Source: Deltaproteobacteria bacterium (GTDB taxonomy: Bacteria; Desulfobacterota; Desulfuromonadia; Desulfuromonadales; Geopsychrobacteraceae). Taken from it: DNA of 64,000 nucleotides. Position 1 is the first letter of the stretch. The number at the start of each line of letters is the position of its first letter. Below, piece after piece: positions 51,946 to 59,924 of this stretch. The stretch covers positions 1 through 64,000 of the forward strand of contig JAGYPB010000003.1 in assembly GCA_018399135.1 (NCBI GenBank), in the 5' to 3' direction. A program made the position numbers and the translations under genes. The notes under the pieces are model-generated. The model was given only the letters and a program-made list of their open reading frames with translations. It did not search any database and had not been told where the DNA came from.

Positions 51946-52377
51946 ATGACAGCAGTAGCAACAGGGAGTAAAATTAAAGTTCACTACACCGGTACCTTCG
52001 ACGATGGCGAAGTTTTTGACAGTTCGCGTCAGGCACAACAGCCTTTTGAGTTCGAGGTCGGTTCCGGTCAGGTGATCCCTGGGTTTGACAACGCCGTAGT
52101 TGGTATGAAAGCCGGAGAAACCAAGCAGGTGCGCCTGACTGAAGATGAAGCCTATGGGCCTTACAATCAGGAGATGGTTTTCGATGCCGACCCCAATCAG
52201 TTTGAAGATGGATTGTCTCCCGAAGTGGGGCAACAGTTTCAAACCCAGATGCAGGATGGAACCCCATTGTTGCTAACCGTTAAGGCGGTCAGCGATGACA
52301 AAATCACCCTTGATGCAAATCATCCGATGGCTGGTAAAGCCCTCAATTTTGATTTGGAAGTTGTCGAAGTGGGTTAA
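51946..52377 (+). CDS. FKBP-type peptidyl-prolyl isomerase, SlyD-like
   Basis: Prolyl isomerase and chaperone, 143 residues. The FKBP core starts GSKIKVHYTGTFDDGEVFDSS and continues with VIPGFDNAVVGMKAGETKQVRL; residues ~70-125 form the insert-in-flap chaperone domain as in SlyD. The C-terminal His-rich metal tail of E. coli SlyD is absent, so nickel handling is unlikely. A clear AGGAG site precedes the ATG, and a strong terminator follows. Confidence 0.93.
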   Translation: MTAVATGSKIKVHYTGTFDDGEVFDSSRQAQQPFEFEVGSGQVIPGFDNAVVGMKAGETKQVRLTEDEAYGPYNQEMVFDADPNQFEDGLSPEVGQQFQTQMQDGTPLLLTVKAVSDDKITLDANHPMAGKALNFDLEVVEVG

Positions 52378-52413
52378 TTGCCCCTTTGAGCAATGTTTTC
52401 CAAAGATTTATCT

Positions 52414-52442
52414 GGCCCGATATGACTATATCGGGCCTTTTT
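52414..52442 (+). terminator. Terminator of the FKBP gene
   Basis: GGCCCGATAT (52414-52423) pairs with ATATCGGGCC (52428-52437) around four bases, followed by TTTTT. It overlaps the last base of the convergent rhomboid gene. Confidence 0.93.
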
Positions 52443-53400
52443 AAATTGCCGTTTCACAGTTGATGATGGCCAGCCACCAGGAAGCGACAATCAGTATTAA
52501 AGCCAGGGTGCCGCACAGCAGGTTGCTGCGACCAGAGGTTTTGATTTCTTCAGGTACCAGGGTGAAAAGTACAGCCAGGATCGCACCACAGATAAAGCCC
52601 AGCAGGTGGGCAGCAACGTCAGTATTTTCGTCACCGACCCCAAGGATCGCGAGTAGACCTAAAGCGGCGGCAAAGGGCAATGGCCAGCGGCGCCACAAGC
52701 TGGAACGGTAGCGTAGCAGATTGTAGAGGGCCAGCAAGCCGAGAGCGCCAAAAACCGCAGTAGAGGCACCGATTGATCGATGGCTTGAAGACTGCAAGAG
52801 GGCATTGAGAACGTTGCCCAGAGTGCCGGCGGCAAGAACAAGAAAAAATGCGACGCCAGAACCTAAAGTGCGGCACAGGCGCAGAATCAGTAATCCACCT
52901 AAAGTGAGATTGCCAAGTAGATGCAGGGTGCCGGAATGCAGGGTCAGGGCTGTGGTCGTTCGCCACCATTGTCCTGCGCGGATGTGGCCGACATCCGCAC
53001 TACCCAGTGCAAGCCAGTCGATGTTCTGTAGTCCAAACAGTGAAAATTGCTGATAGCTTAACGGGTGAAACAGCAGCAGGGCAATAAAAACCCATATCGT
53101 TGTTGACTGATTGTCTTTTAACGGCGTCGGAGCAGGTGGGGGTGGGGGCCAGTTACGGTTTTCCTGTTCGTAACTGTTAAGCTCTTTCAGCGCTTCCTGA
53201 AAAGAATCGACCGGAACCAGCAGTTGGAGAGAGTCCCCGTCTTTTTCGCTGCGCCAGGGAATACGCCGGGCTTGCAGCACCAGGGGCCAGTGCTTGAGTT
53301 GGCGTTTGTTTAACGGGTGCGCAGATAGTCCATCTTGAAGTTGCGCGGGGATGGCGACCCAATCGGGACGATCAATGTCGTGTGACGATTTCAAATCCAT
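52441..53400 (-). CDS. Rhomboid-family intramembrane serine protease
   Basis: A 319-residue membrane protein. An N-terminal cytoplasmic domain of ~100 residues (with a Pro-rich stretch at about 87-96) precedes six predicted helices. The catalytic Ser is in SIGASTAVFGALG and the catalytic His in VAAHLLGFICGA; HLLGNLTLGGLL holds the loop with oxyanion Asn. It cleaves membrane proteins within the bilayer; substrates are unknown. Convergent with the FKBP gene. Confidence 0.92.
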   Translation of the reverse strand: MDLKSSHDIDRPDWVAIPAQLQDGLSAHPLNKRQLKHWPLVLQARRIPWRSEKDGDSLQLLVPVDSFQEALKELNSYEQENRNWPPPPPAPTPLKDNQSTTIWVFIALLLFHPLSYQQFSLFGLQNIDWLALGSADVGHIRAGQWWRTTTALTLHSGTLHLLGNLTLGGLLILRLCRTLGSGVAFFLVLAAGTLGNVLNALLQSSSHRSIGASTAVFGALGLLALYNLLRYRSSLWRRWPLPFAAALGLLAILGVGDENTDVAAHLLGFICGAILAVLFTLVPEEIKTSGRSNLLCGTLALILIVASWWLAIINCETAI

Positions 53401-53489
53401 ATCTTATCATGACAGAAATGGAATGTTTAGTGGTGGTCTTTTTGTTGTCTGATTAATCCATCGCTAGAGCTGCCGGAGAGTTGCAAGTA

Positions 53490-54023
53490 GTGGCAAAAGA
53501 TACGATAAGATCGATGAATGTCAGGGGGTTAGCTGACGAATTAGGCATTTGGCTGCGGATTGCGGCCGGGGTGGAATCATGCTGTGCCGCGCCTCAGGGG
53601 GAGCAACTGCTGGATAACCTTGCCGCTATCCCAGTCGTGTCGAGCAGGGCCAGTCGACGGCTTGGTTGTTATGTTTTTTGCGGTGATGAGCCGGTGTGTA
53701 TCAGGCTGCAATTTGCTCAGGAACCGGAGAACCTGCGGCAGACGTTTCTGCACGAGATTGCCCACGCCTGTGACCATCTGAGTCAGCACGGTGGAAGTCG
53801 GCGGGTCGCACATGGTAACAGTTGGCGGCAATGGGCTCTTGCCCTGGGAATCGACACCGCCACGACCGGCCGTAGTGTAGCTATTGTCGCTTTACATCAG
53901 CAGCGGCGCAAACTGGTGGCCATTTGCCTGGCGTGTGGTGCAGAAATTTATCGGGTACGACGCTTGAACCGCAACAATCGCTATATTCATTCCTCCTGCG
54001 GCGGTGTCCTCAAAACCCGGTGA
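53490..54023 (+). CDS. SprT-like zinc metalloprotease-fold protein
   Basis: A ~177-residue protein with the metzincin-like active site HEIAHACDH and a downstream HGNSW (third zinc ligand), followed by a C-terminal zinc ribbon (CLACG ... SSCGG). This is the SprT/Spartan core; the eukaryotic relative removes DNA-protein crosslinks, whereas the bacterial role is unclear. Start is uncertain: GTG at 53490 is favoured by a GGAG 11 bp upstream, while TTG at 53481 and ATG at 53514 are alternatives. It stands between divergent and convergent neighbours and is probably monocistronic. Confidence 0.85.
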   Translation: MAKDTIRSMNVRGLADELGIWLRIAAGVESCCAAPQGEQLLDNLAAIPVVSSRASRRLGCYVFCGDEPVCIRLQFAQEPENLRQTFLHEIAHACDHLSQHGGSRRVAHGNSWRQWALALGIDTATTGRSVAIVALHQQRRKLVAICLACGAEIYRVRRLNRNNRYIHSSCGGVLKTR

Positions 54024-54125
54024 CGAAGCCCTTACCTGTCTTTAACAAATCTTGACATTCTCGAGCTCATAAAATCTGCGATCTTCCGCCAATCAACCTC
54101 ACATAAGACTTGGGAGGGCCCTGCA

Positions 54126-54257
54126 ATGAACATGAAAACGATAGCTGTAGCGCACAACGTTGATCCTCATGCGATTTACGCAGTGATCTATGCCATCGTC
54201 GTCGCCAGGTTCCGTAACACGCAGCTACCGTTTGGCCCCAGACGCTGGTGGTATTAA
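54126..54257 (+). CDS. Small 43-residue protein of unknown function
   Basis: ATG at 54126 follows a strong GGGAGGG ribosome site by seven bases. The product, MNMKTIAVAHNVDPHAIYAV..., has an amphipathic-hydrophobic centre (AIYAVIYAIVVARF) and a basic, aromatic tail ending RRWWY. A TTGACA box at 54052 could be part of its promoter. Its end overlaps the convergent bcp stop by four bases. No family is recognised; the ribosome site and composition are the evidence for translation. Confidence 0.5.
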   Translation: MNMKTIAVAHNVDPHAIYAVIYAIVVARFRNTQLPFGPRRWWY

Positions 54258-54721
54258 AGCGTCAGAAGAAAATCGAGAACCTGCTGCGGATGTTCAGCGG
54301 CTTTAGCAACCTTGGGCCAATGTTTGATAACGATTCCCTGTTCATCGATGAGCACTGTTGAACGGATACAGCCGATGCTGGTTTTACCATACATTTTCTT
54401 TTCGCCCCAAGCCTGATAGTCCTGCATCATCGTCGCGTCGGGATCACTGAGCAGGGTAAACGGCAAATTGAACTGGCTGATGAATTGATCGTGAGAGGCG
54501 AGGCTGTCCTTGCTGACACCGATCAGTTTGACATTCATCTTCAACAACTGTTCATGCATCGTAGCAAAGGCACAGGATTCCTTGGTGCATCCCGGGGTGC
54601 TGTCCTTGGGATAAAAGTAGATGATAAGTTTTTTGCCGGCGTAATCTGCGAGTCGATGCTGTCTGCCATCGCTTCCGTCTAGACAGAAATCGGAAGCGTT
54701 CTGCCCTTCTTTGATCGCCAT
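54254..54721 (-). CDS. bcp: Thioredoxin-dependent thiol peroxidase (Bcp/PrxQ)
   Basis: Reduces hydrogen peroxide and organic peroxides. The 155-residue protein has the peroxidatic Cys in PKDSTPGCTKESCAF, with the resolving Cys five residues later as in the PrxQ subgroup, plus the GVSKDS segment. An AAAGGAT site precedes ATG 54721; the MazG-like gene ends 5 bp upstream, so they form an operon. Confidence 0.95.
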   Translation of the reverse strand: MAIKEGQNASDFCLDGSDGRQHRLADYAGKKLIIYFYPKDSTPGCTKESCAFATMHEQLLKMNVKLIGVSKDSLASHDQFISQFNLPFTLLSDPDATMMQDYQAWGEKKMYGKTSIGCIRSTVLIDEQGIVIKHWPKVAKAAEHPQQVLDFLLTL

Positions 54722-54726
54722 AAGGA

Positions 54727-54996
54727 TTATCCTTTCTCGTCTTGATCTAGAAGCTCTCTGAGTTTCTCCAGCTTTTTGCTGATGGCCACTTCAACCTGGT
54801 CGTGGCCAAACATCCAGCGCAGTTGCCCCAACATCAGGGTGGCATCGGCCAGTTCATCTATAACCTCTTGCTGCGATATCTTGCCACGCTTGAAATGTTT
54901 GAGGGCGGTAATTAATTCGGCACATTCTTCTATTGCCTGATCATATTGTGCATCAATCCCCCAACGGGCTATGGTGGCCTGATAGATTTTTTCCAT
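54727..54996 (-). CDS. MazG-like nucleotide pyrophosphohydrolase-fold protein
   Basis: An 89-residue all-helical protein with the metal-binding pattern EECAELITAL and EVIDELADATLMLGQL, the EExxE...ExxD arrangement of the MazG/HisE superfamily. It could hydrolyse non-canonical or excess nucleoside triphosphates. A HisE role is less likely because the length and helix spacing differ and no his gene adjoins it. Co-transcribed with bcp. Confidence 0.75.
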   Translation of the reverse strand: MEKIYQATIARWGIDAQYDQAIEECAELITALKHFKRGKISQQEVIDELADATLMLGQLRWMFGHDQVEVAISKKLEKLRELLDQDEKG

Positions 54997-55122
54997 TGGT
55001 CGAGCCTTGTCGGAAGACTGAAGCGGATTAATTAAGTGATTTTTGAGTCACCTGGATGGGCGAAATCGTTGCCTATACGTCATGCAGGAGCAAGCTTGTC
55101 AGATGAAATCCTGAGACTTTGG

Positions 55123-55860
55123 TCAGATAGTGTCGGGACGTTCCTTGTTTAAAAACATCGCCAGTTTCTCTTCCACCAGGTTCAAATGTTCAAGCATTTT
55201 AGCACGAGCCCGCTCAGGGTCGCGCGCTTCAATTGCCTCAAGAATTTCACGGTGGTGATTAAGCAACAGTTCAACATATCCTTCTTTGCTGTAAAATTCT
55301 CCGAGGGCAACCATTATCGTAGCTTGAAACAGGGTCTGAATGGTATTGAGTACGTGAACCTGAATAGTATTATGACTTGCTGCTGTAATTGTCAGGTGGA
55401 ACTGAAAGTCGATTTCCGGATCCCAACCGCCGCTTTCAGCTTGTTCCTCCATGACCGTATAGATTTCTCGTAAACGCTCGAGTTCCGGCTTTTCGGCACG
55501 TTTTGCAGCGAGGTACGCTGACCATGTTTCCAACCCCATCCGGACTTCCGTCAGGGCATGGAGCATCCGCGGATCACGGCGTTCGACCATGCTGGCCAGA
55601 GGATCAGCCATGGTGACATCAGCAAGGGAACGGACATAGGTGCCTCCGCCCTGCCGGGAATCGAGAAAACCCATCGCTTCCAGAACCATGATGGCCTCAC
55701 GCACCGACGGACGACTGACACCTAAAAAAGTAGCAAGCTCGCGTTCAGAAGGGATACGCTGACCAGGGCCGAGATCACCACGTGAAATCAGTTCTTTAAT
55801 CTGGTCAACAATTTCTTCAGATAATTTTTTGGGACGGATCGGTTTAAATACTGTGGCCAT
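55123..55860 (-). CDS. FadR-subfamily GntR transcriptional regulator
   Basis: A 245-residue regulator: winged helix (KLSEEIVDQIKELISRGDLGPGQRIPSERELATFLGVSRPSVREAI) followed by an all-helical FCD ligand-binding domain (about 90-235) with likely metal-binding His in FHLTITAASHN and LLNHHREI. FCD regulators usually sense organic acids such as lactate, gluconate or pyruvate. It is transcribed alone; candidate operators lie just before it. No catabolic operon adjoins, so it may act elsewhere. Confidence 0.92.
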   Translation of the reverse strand: MATVFKPIRPKKLSEEIVDQIKELISRGDLGPGQRIPSERELATFLGVSRPSVREAIMVLEAMGFLDSRQGGGTYVRSLADVTMADPLASMVERRDPRMLHALTEVRMGLETWSAYLAAKRAEKPELERLREIYTVMEEQAESGGWDPEIDFQFHLTITAASHNTIQVHVLNTIQTLFQATIMVALGEFYSKEGYVELLLNHHREILEAIEARDPERARAKMLEHLNLVEEKLAMFLNKERPDTI

Positions 55861-55877
55861 TTTTTTCTCCGAATTAT

Positions 55878-55927
55878 TTGGTAAGACCTTTTATCATAGC
55901 CGTCGAGCAAAAACAAGATATGATAAA
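55878..55927. promoter_or_regulatory. Candidate operators of the FadR-type regulator
   Basis: TTGGTAAGACCTT (55878-55890) is close to the TGGTNNNACCA-type site of FadR-subfamily regulators. A 9-bp inverted repeat TTTATCATA/TATGATAAA (55890-55898 and 55919-55927) lies next to it. Both are within 70 bp of the regulator's start, suggesting autoregulation. Confidence 0.45.
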
Positions 55928-55956
55928 GCCATCAGAGAAGGGGCCTTGGCGGCAGG

Positions 55957-56715
55957 TTATTCTCGGGCTTTCTGATTGCGTTTATAGCGGGTAAACCAGC
56001 CCTGGAATTCCTTTTCCTCGTGTTCCATTTCAAATGCATTGACCAGGCCTCGAGCCAGGGAAACTGCAACAGCGCGGTTGCGCAGGTTAAAGGAATCACC
56101 ATACTTATCGCTATGAAACTGTTCCTGATCTAGTCCCAGCTTGTTATAAAGTGAGTTGAGCCGGCTCTGGATGCCACGGCGCGAAAGATAGCGGCGCTGT
56201 GCCATCAGATTGTCGGTCAACCCCAGGGATATGTCGAGTAGCGCCTCGTATTCGATGTCAGACAGGGCCGTCAAGCTGTGTCCGGCACGCCCTTGAACTT
56301 TACGGACTTCAGGCGCAATCCAACATTGTTCATCAATCAGCACTGTACGGATAGCAGAGCTGATCTGTTCTTTGCTTGCTGATTTGAGGATATAGCCGTA
56401 GACAGTTTCCGGTGGAACAATTTTAACCAGAGAGCGTACGTACATTTCGTCTTTAAATTGACTCCAGAAAACGATCCGCGCCTGGGGCTGCTTGCTCCAT
56501 AACTGTCGGGCAAATTCAACACCGTTCAATTCCGGCATCTGAATGTCACTGATAATTAAGGGACAATCACGTTCACTGCCAATTTCCAGAGCAACCTGTC
56601 CGGTTGCAGCACGGGTGACGCTAACCTGCTCCGGCCATTGGGAAAAAAGTTGTTCAAGAAACTCCAGGTCTTTAGGGTTGTCTTCAGCGATAAGAATTTC
56701 CAGAGAGGTGGACAT
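55957..56715 (-). CDS. NarL/LuxR-type response regulator
   Basis: A 252-residue regulator: receiver (LEILIAEDNPKDLEFL, phosphoacceptor Asp in LIISDIQMPELNG, Lys in YGYILKSAS) and a C-terminal LuxR-like helix-turn-helix (ALSDIEYEALLDISLGLTDNLMAQRRYLSRRGIQSRLNSLYNKLGL), longer and more diverged than usual, with a ~55-residue tail. Start 56715 has a GGAG six bases upstream; an ATG at 56727 overlapping the kinase stop is possible. Partner of the kinase gene before it. Confidence 0.88.
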   Translation of the reverse strand: MSTSLEILIAEDNPKDLEFLEQLFSQWPEQVSVTRAATGQVALEIGSERDCPLIISDIQMPELNGVEFARQLWSKQPQARIVFWSQFKDEMYVRSLVKIVPPETVYGYILKSASKEQISSAIRTVLIDEQCWIAPEVRKVQGRAGHSLTALSDIEYEALLDISLGLTDNLMAQRRYLSRRGIQSRLNSLYNKLGLDQEQFHSDKYGDSFNLRNRAVAVSLARGLVNAFEMEHEEKEFQGWFTRYKRNQKARE

Positions 56716-56726
56716 GGTTGGCTCCA

Positions 56727-58106
56727 TCAATTTGCACTAGCGGTGTGAAGGGTCAGCTCAAAACGGGTTCCGCTGGAAAAGCGTGATTGCTTCCACTGTA
56801 CCTGGGCACCAATGGCCCGTGTGCGCTCGCGGATGTTGTTGAGACCGCGCCCCTGCTCGTTAGCTCGGCCGTTAGTGAGGCCACAGCCGTTGTCCTCAAC
56901 CGAAAACACCAGGGTCTCCTCGCGCAGTTCCAGATTAACCTCGTAGCGACTGGCCGCCGCATGTTTGTGAACATTCTGGATCGCTTCGATGGCAATGCGA
57001 TAAATGGCAAGCTGCTTAATGCGGTCAAGGTTCAAGTCGGTTACCCTTGGATCGATATAAAGATGGCAGGCTGGGCCACCAGCGGGTTGTCCGATTTGAT
57101 CAATATGGGCTTCGATAGCTGCGCCGAGGCCAAGAATATCAAGGGTTTGCGGGTGCAGGTTGTTCATGATATCGCGCAGATTGGTTATTGCCTTATTAAG
57201 GTCGTGTTCCAGGCTTATGACGCGGTCGCCGACGGCATCCCGATCCTGCAGGCCGCTCAGGGATTGCAGGCCGCGTAAAATCCCGGACAGATCGGATAAT
57301 GATTGGTCGTGGAGATCCATGGCGATGCGGCGGCGCTCATCTTCCGCACCTTCGAGCAGTTTCTCCGTGCCGACGACCTGAATTAAGCGGGTGGCCATGC
57401 GATTGATGGAACGCGCCAGCACATCCATCTCATCCTGAATCCGATCGGGTGCCGGGGGTAGATCAAGGCTTCCGTCGGCAATTCGGGCGGCATTGGTGGA
57501 GATGGTCTGAATGCGGCTTAAAATGCGCCGACTGAAATAGATGGATATTGACAACCCCAACAGCATGGCAATAATCAAAACCGCGATGGTCACCAGAACC
57601 GTTCGCTCAACCAGCTGGTTGATATCCTGTTCATGGACCTGGCGTAGATGATTGCGGTGGTTCTGGGTCAGGCTGGAGAGACCCGAAAGCTCTGCACGCA
57701 ATTGAGCAAAGAGGGGGGCTGTATTCTCAGGCTCAAGGCCGGCAGCAGGATTGAGACTACGTGCCAGATCAGACAGGTACTGAATCTGTTCGGAGTTTTT
57801 AAGGTTTTCGAAGGATTCTATCCGGGCGATTGCCGAGAGCATTCGCTCATAAAGATCAACAATCAAAGCCAGGTCTTCCGGTGCTGCCATCCCGCTGTGT
57901 TGAATGACGCGCAATAAAACATGCAGTCGGCGCGCTGCCATATCGGCCTCAGCCAGTGCGACAAAGTTTGTTTCTGCTACTCTGATGCTGCGTCTTTTGC
58001 TGTTGAGATCCCAATAAGTATAGTGCATGAAAATCAGGAGCAGCAAGAGCAGCATCAGGATCATCGCAGGAGCAAGAAGTATCTGGTGTTTAACTGTTAT
58101 GCGCAT
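56727..58106 (-). CDS. NarX-type membrane sensor histidine kinase
   Basis: A 459-residue kinase: first membrane helix at about 8-27, a helical periplasmic sensor (~30-160), a second helix (~165-188), a HAMP domain (~190-245, SRIQTISTNAARIADGSLDLPP), a HisKA_3 domain with the phosphoacceptor His in DERRRIAMDLHDQSLSDL, and an ATPase domain with VEDNGCGL. The periplasmic part resembles four-helix sensors of NarX-like kinases, but no nitrate-binding motif is evident. Overlaps the response regulator start. Confidence 0.9.
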   Translation of the reverse strand: MRITVKHQILLAPAMILMLLLLLLIFMHYTYWDLNSKRRSIRVAETNFVALAEADMAARRLHVLLRVIQHSGMAAPEDLALIVDLYERMLSAIARIESFENLKNSEQIQYLSDLARSLNPAAGLEPENTAPLFAQLRAELSGLSSLTQNHRNHLRQVHEQDINQLVERTVLVTIAVLIIAMLLGLSISIYFSRRILSRIQTISTNAARIADGSLDLPPAPDRIQDEMDVLARSINRMATRLIQVVGTEKLLEGAEDERRRIAMDLHDQSLSDLSGILRGLQSLSGLQDRDAVGDRVISLEHDLNKAITNLRDIMNNLHPQTLDILGLGAAIEAHIDQIGQPAGGPACHLYIDPRVTDLNLDRIKQLAIYRIAIEAIQNVHKHAAASRYEVNLELREETLVFSVEDNGCGLTNGRANEQGRGLNNIRERTRAIGAQVQWKQSRFSSGTRFELTLHTASAN

Positions 58107-58161
58107 CAGCAAATAATACCATGTTCTCTGGTCTTTGGGACTGTGCGGATACGTAGAGGCG

Positions 58162-59760
58162 TCATTTTTTCAGGCCAAGATGGCGAAATGCCGTATCGGC
58201 AAGATCAACCATCCCCTCAATTGTTTTTCTGTAAAGTCGGCGGATAGGTACATCATTGACATGAAGCTGCTTATCAATTTTTTGCAGAAGAATCTTGTCT
58301 CCAGTACCAAATCCTTCAAGTGCGGTGGCGGCCTGTGGGTCGATGCCGATCAGGAAGCGGTAATCGTGTTTTTCATGGCGGGCGGAAACTAGCAGCAGGG
58401 TGCGTTCAATGTCGCCATTGCGAAAATTATGTCGCGATGTTTTTGCCAACAGACGGGCTACACAGCGTTTTTTTTCGCCGAGAACCGTCTCCAGGCTCAT
58501 GTTGATGGGCTTGAGTTGGCCTAGGGAAATTTTATCACTCAGAAGATAGCCTGTTGGTTTCCGTTTGAGGAAGCTTTGTTCTGTTTCCAATAATACCACA
58601 ACGTTGTTATTGATCGGCCCGCCAATGGAATGCGACAAGGCCGCCCGGAATTGACCACTGGTCAAAAATCGGTGGTTTTCAACAATCTGCACCATACCGG
58701 TTGCTCCCAGGGGGTGCCCGCGGCCCTTAAGACCGCCAGTCAGATTGGTCGGAAATTGTCCATTGGGGCCGGTAATGGAGTCATCCAGAAGCCCTTCCAG
58801 AAGCTGCTGACGAGGGATAACGCCGAGATCAACCAGGTTGATTGGGCCAAAGCCGTTGAATGGATCGTGCATGTTGATATGGATGGAACCTGCCAACTGA
58901 TCCAGACCACTGAGCTTGGCTTTGCCCAGAGCCTGGGCAAGGGCGATACGGGTTGCCGGAAAACTGGTGAATGACAAACGATCGGCAATGGTGGGAATGT
59001 CGGTTCCGGAACCGATCCCACTGACCCGTACGGCCCCAGGAGCGGCAGTTAACAGACAGGCGGCGATACCATCTGACATGGGGCAGAAATCGTAGTAGTG
59101 CAGCGGGTCGTAATAGAGGTAGTTTTTGCCGTTTTCGATGTCGGCGAAATAGGTTTCGACCGGAATTTCATAATTCAGATGGGCATCAGGGTTTTGTGCC
59201 GCGAAGCGTTGAGCACGCTCAGTCAGTCGCGCCGAAAAGGACATCCATTCGTGGTTCGACAGGTTGAACTCGTCCATCAAGCTGCGCGCGACCAGGGCCC
59301 CACAGGCCGGCATAGTCAAGCCGTACTCAGCTTCTTCGCGATCGATAACGCCGGCGACAATGCGTGTTGCCGCAGCGGTTGTGGCGTCGGTCATTTTCTG
59401 GATACCGATGGCTAGAACCTGGTCATGCTGCCCGGAGGCAACTTCAAGGTAGGCAGCTTCAAAGGCGCTGGCGCCGGAGGAAGATGCGGTATCAACCAGA
59501 ATTGATTTGGCACCACTGATGCCAAGTCGACCACTGATTTTTGCCGCTACATTGTCGATGCCGGAAAAGGCAAAAGGATTCTGGCTGCCGACAATGACAC
59601 AGCCAATTTTCTGTTGAGATTCACTGTGGTTTTGCACCAGGGGTTTGAGCTGATCGACAAGTTCAAAAAAACTCATGGTCGGACGATGATGACCGTTGTA
59701 TTTGCCAACCGGGAGCATGAAAGATTCGGCTAGATAGACAGGTCGTGGTTGGAAAGTCAT
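58162..59760 (-). CDS. Thiolase-like protein lacking the nucleophilic cysteine, with C-terminal extension
   Basis: A 532-residue protein. Residues ~1-425 have the thiolase fold of the SCP-x/acetyl-CoA acetyltransferase branch: GSQNPFAFSGIDN, DTASSSGASAFEAAYLEVASG, GGLKGRGHPLGATGMVQ, and SHSIGGPINNNVVVLLE. At residue 93, where the family has its acyl-accepting Cys (N-A-C-S-S-G), it has Ser (codon TCT, one base from TGT). The last ~105 residues form a separate domain with an OB-like strand pattern, resembling in role the DUF35 partners of archaeal thiolases; this is inference. Start 59760 has a strong AGGAGGT. Either it is a non-catalytic or altered-chemistry relative, or the Ser is a sequence error. 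Confidence 0.8.
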   Translation of the reverse strand: MTFQPRPVYLAESFMLPVGKYNGHHRPTMSFFELVDQLKPLVQNHSESQQKIGCVIVGSQNPFAFSGIDNVAAKISGRLGISGAKSILVDTASSSGASAFEAAYLEVASGQHDQVLAIGIQKMTDATTAAATRIVAGVIDREEAEYGLTMPACGALVARSLMDEFNLSNHEWMSFSARLTERAQRFAAQNPDAHLNYEIPVETYFADIENGKNYLYYDPLHYYDFCPMSDGIAACLLTAAPGAVRVSGIGSGTDIPTIADRLSFTSFPATRIALAQALGKAKLSGLDQLAGSIHINMHDPFNGFGPINLVDLGVIPRQQLLEGLLDDSITGPNGQFPTNLTGGLKGRGHPLGATGMVQIVENHRFLTSGQFRAALSHSIGGPINNNVVVLLETEQSFLKRKPTGYLLSDKISLGQLKPINMSLETVLGEKKRCVARLLAKTSRHNFRNGDIERTLLLVSARHEKHDYRFLIGIDPQAATALEGFGTGDKILLQKIDKQLHVNDVPIRRLYRKTIEGMVDLADTAFRHLGLKK

Positions 59761-59790
59761 CCGCTTCACCTCCTGCTAAGTAAGATTGGT

Positions 59791-59834
59791 AAAAAAAAAC
59801 CCCGAAGACCTGGAGGGGGGGTAGGTCTTCGGGG
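59791..59834 (-). terminator. Strong terminator after the OmpR/EnvZ-type pair
   Basis: CCCCGAAGACCT (59800-59811) pairs with AGGTCTTCGGGG (59823-59834), and nine U follow on the minus strand. It ends the two-component transcript upstream. A second, smaller hairpin (GGAG...CTCC near 59836-59860) sits in front of it. Confidence 0.92.
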
Positions 59835-59924
59835 CCGGAGTCTCCCGGAGGAGCTCCATTGTTCTTAAATTTACACGAAGCGTTTGTTGATGTAAAGTGA
59901 AAAAAACAAGCGGGAAGTGGAAAG

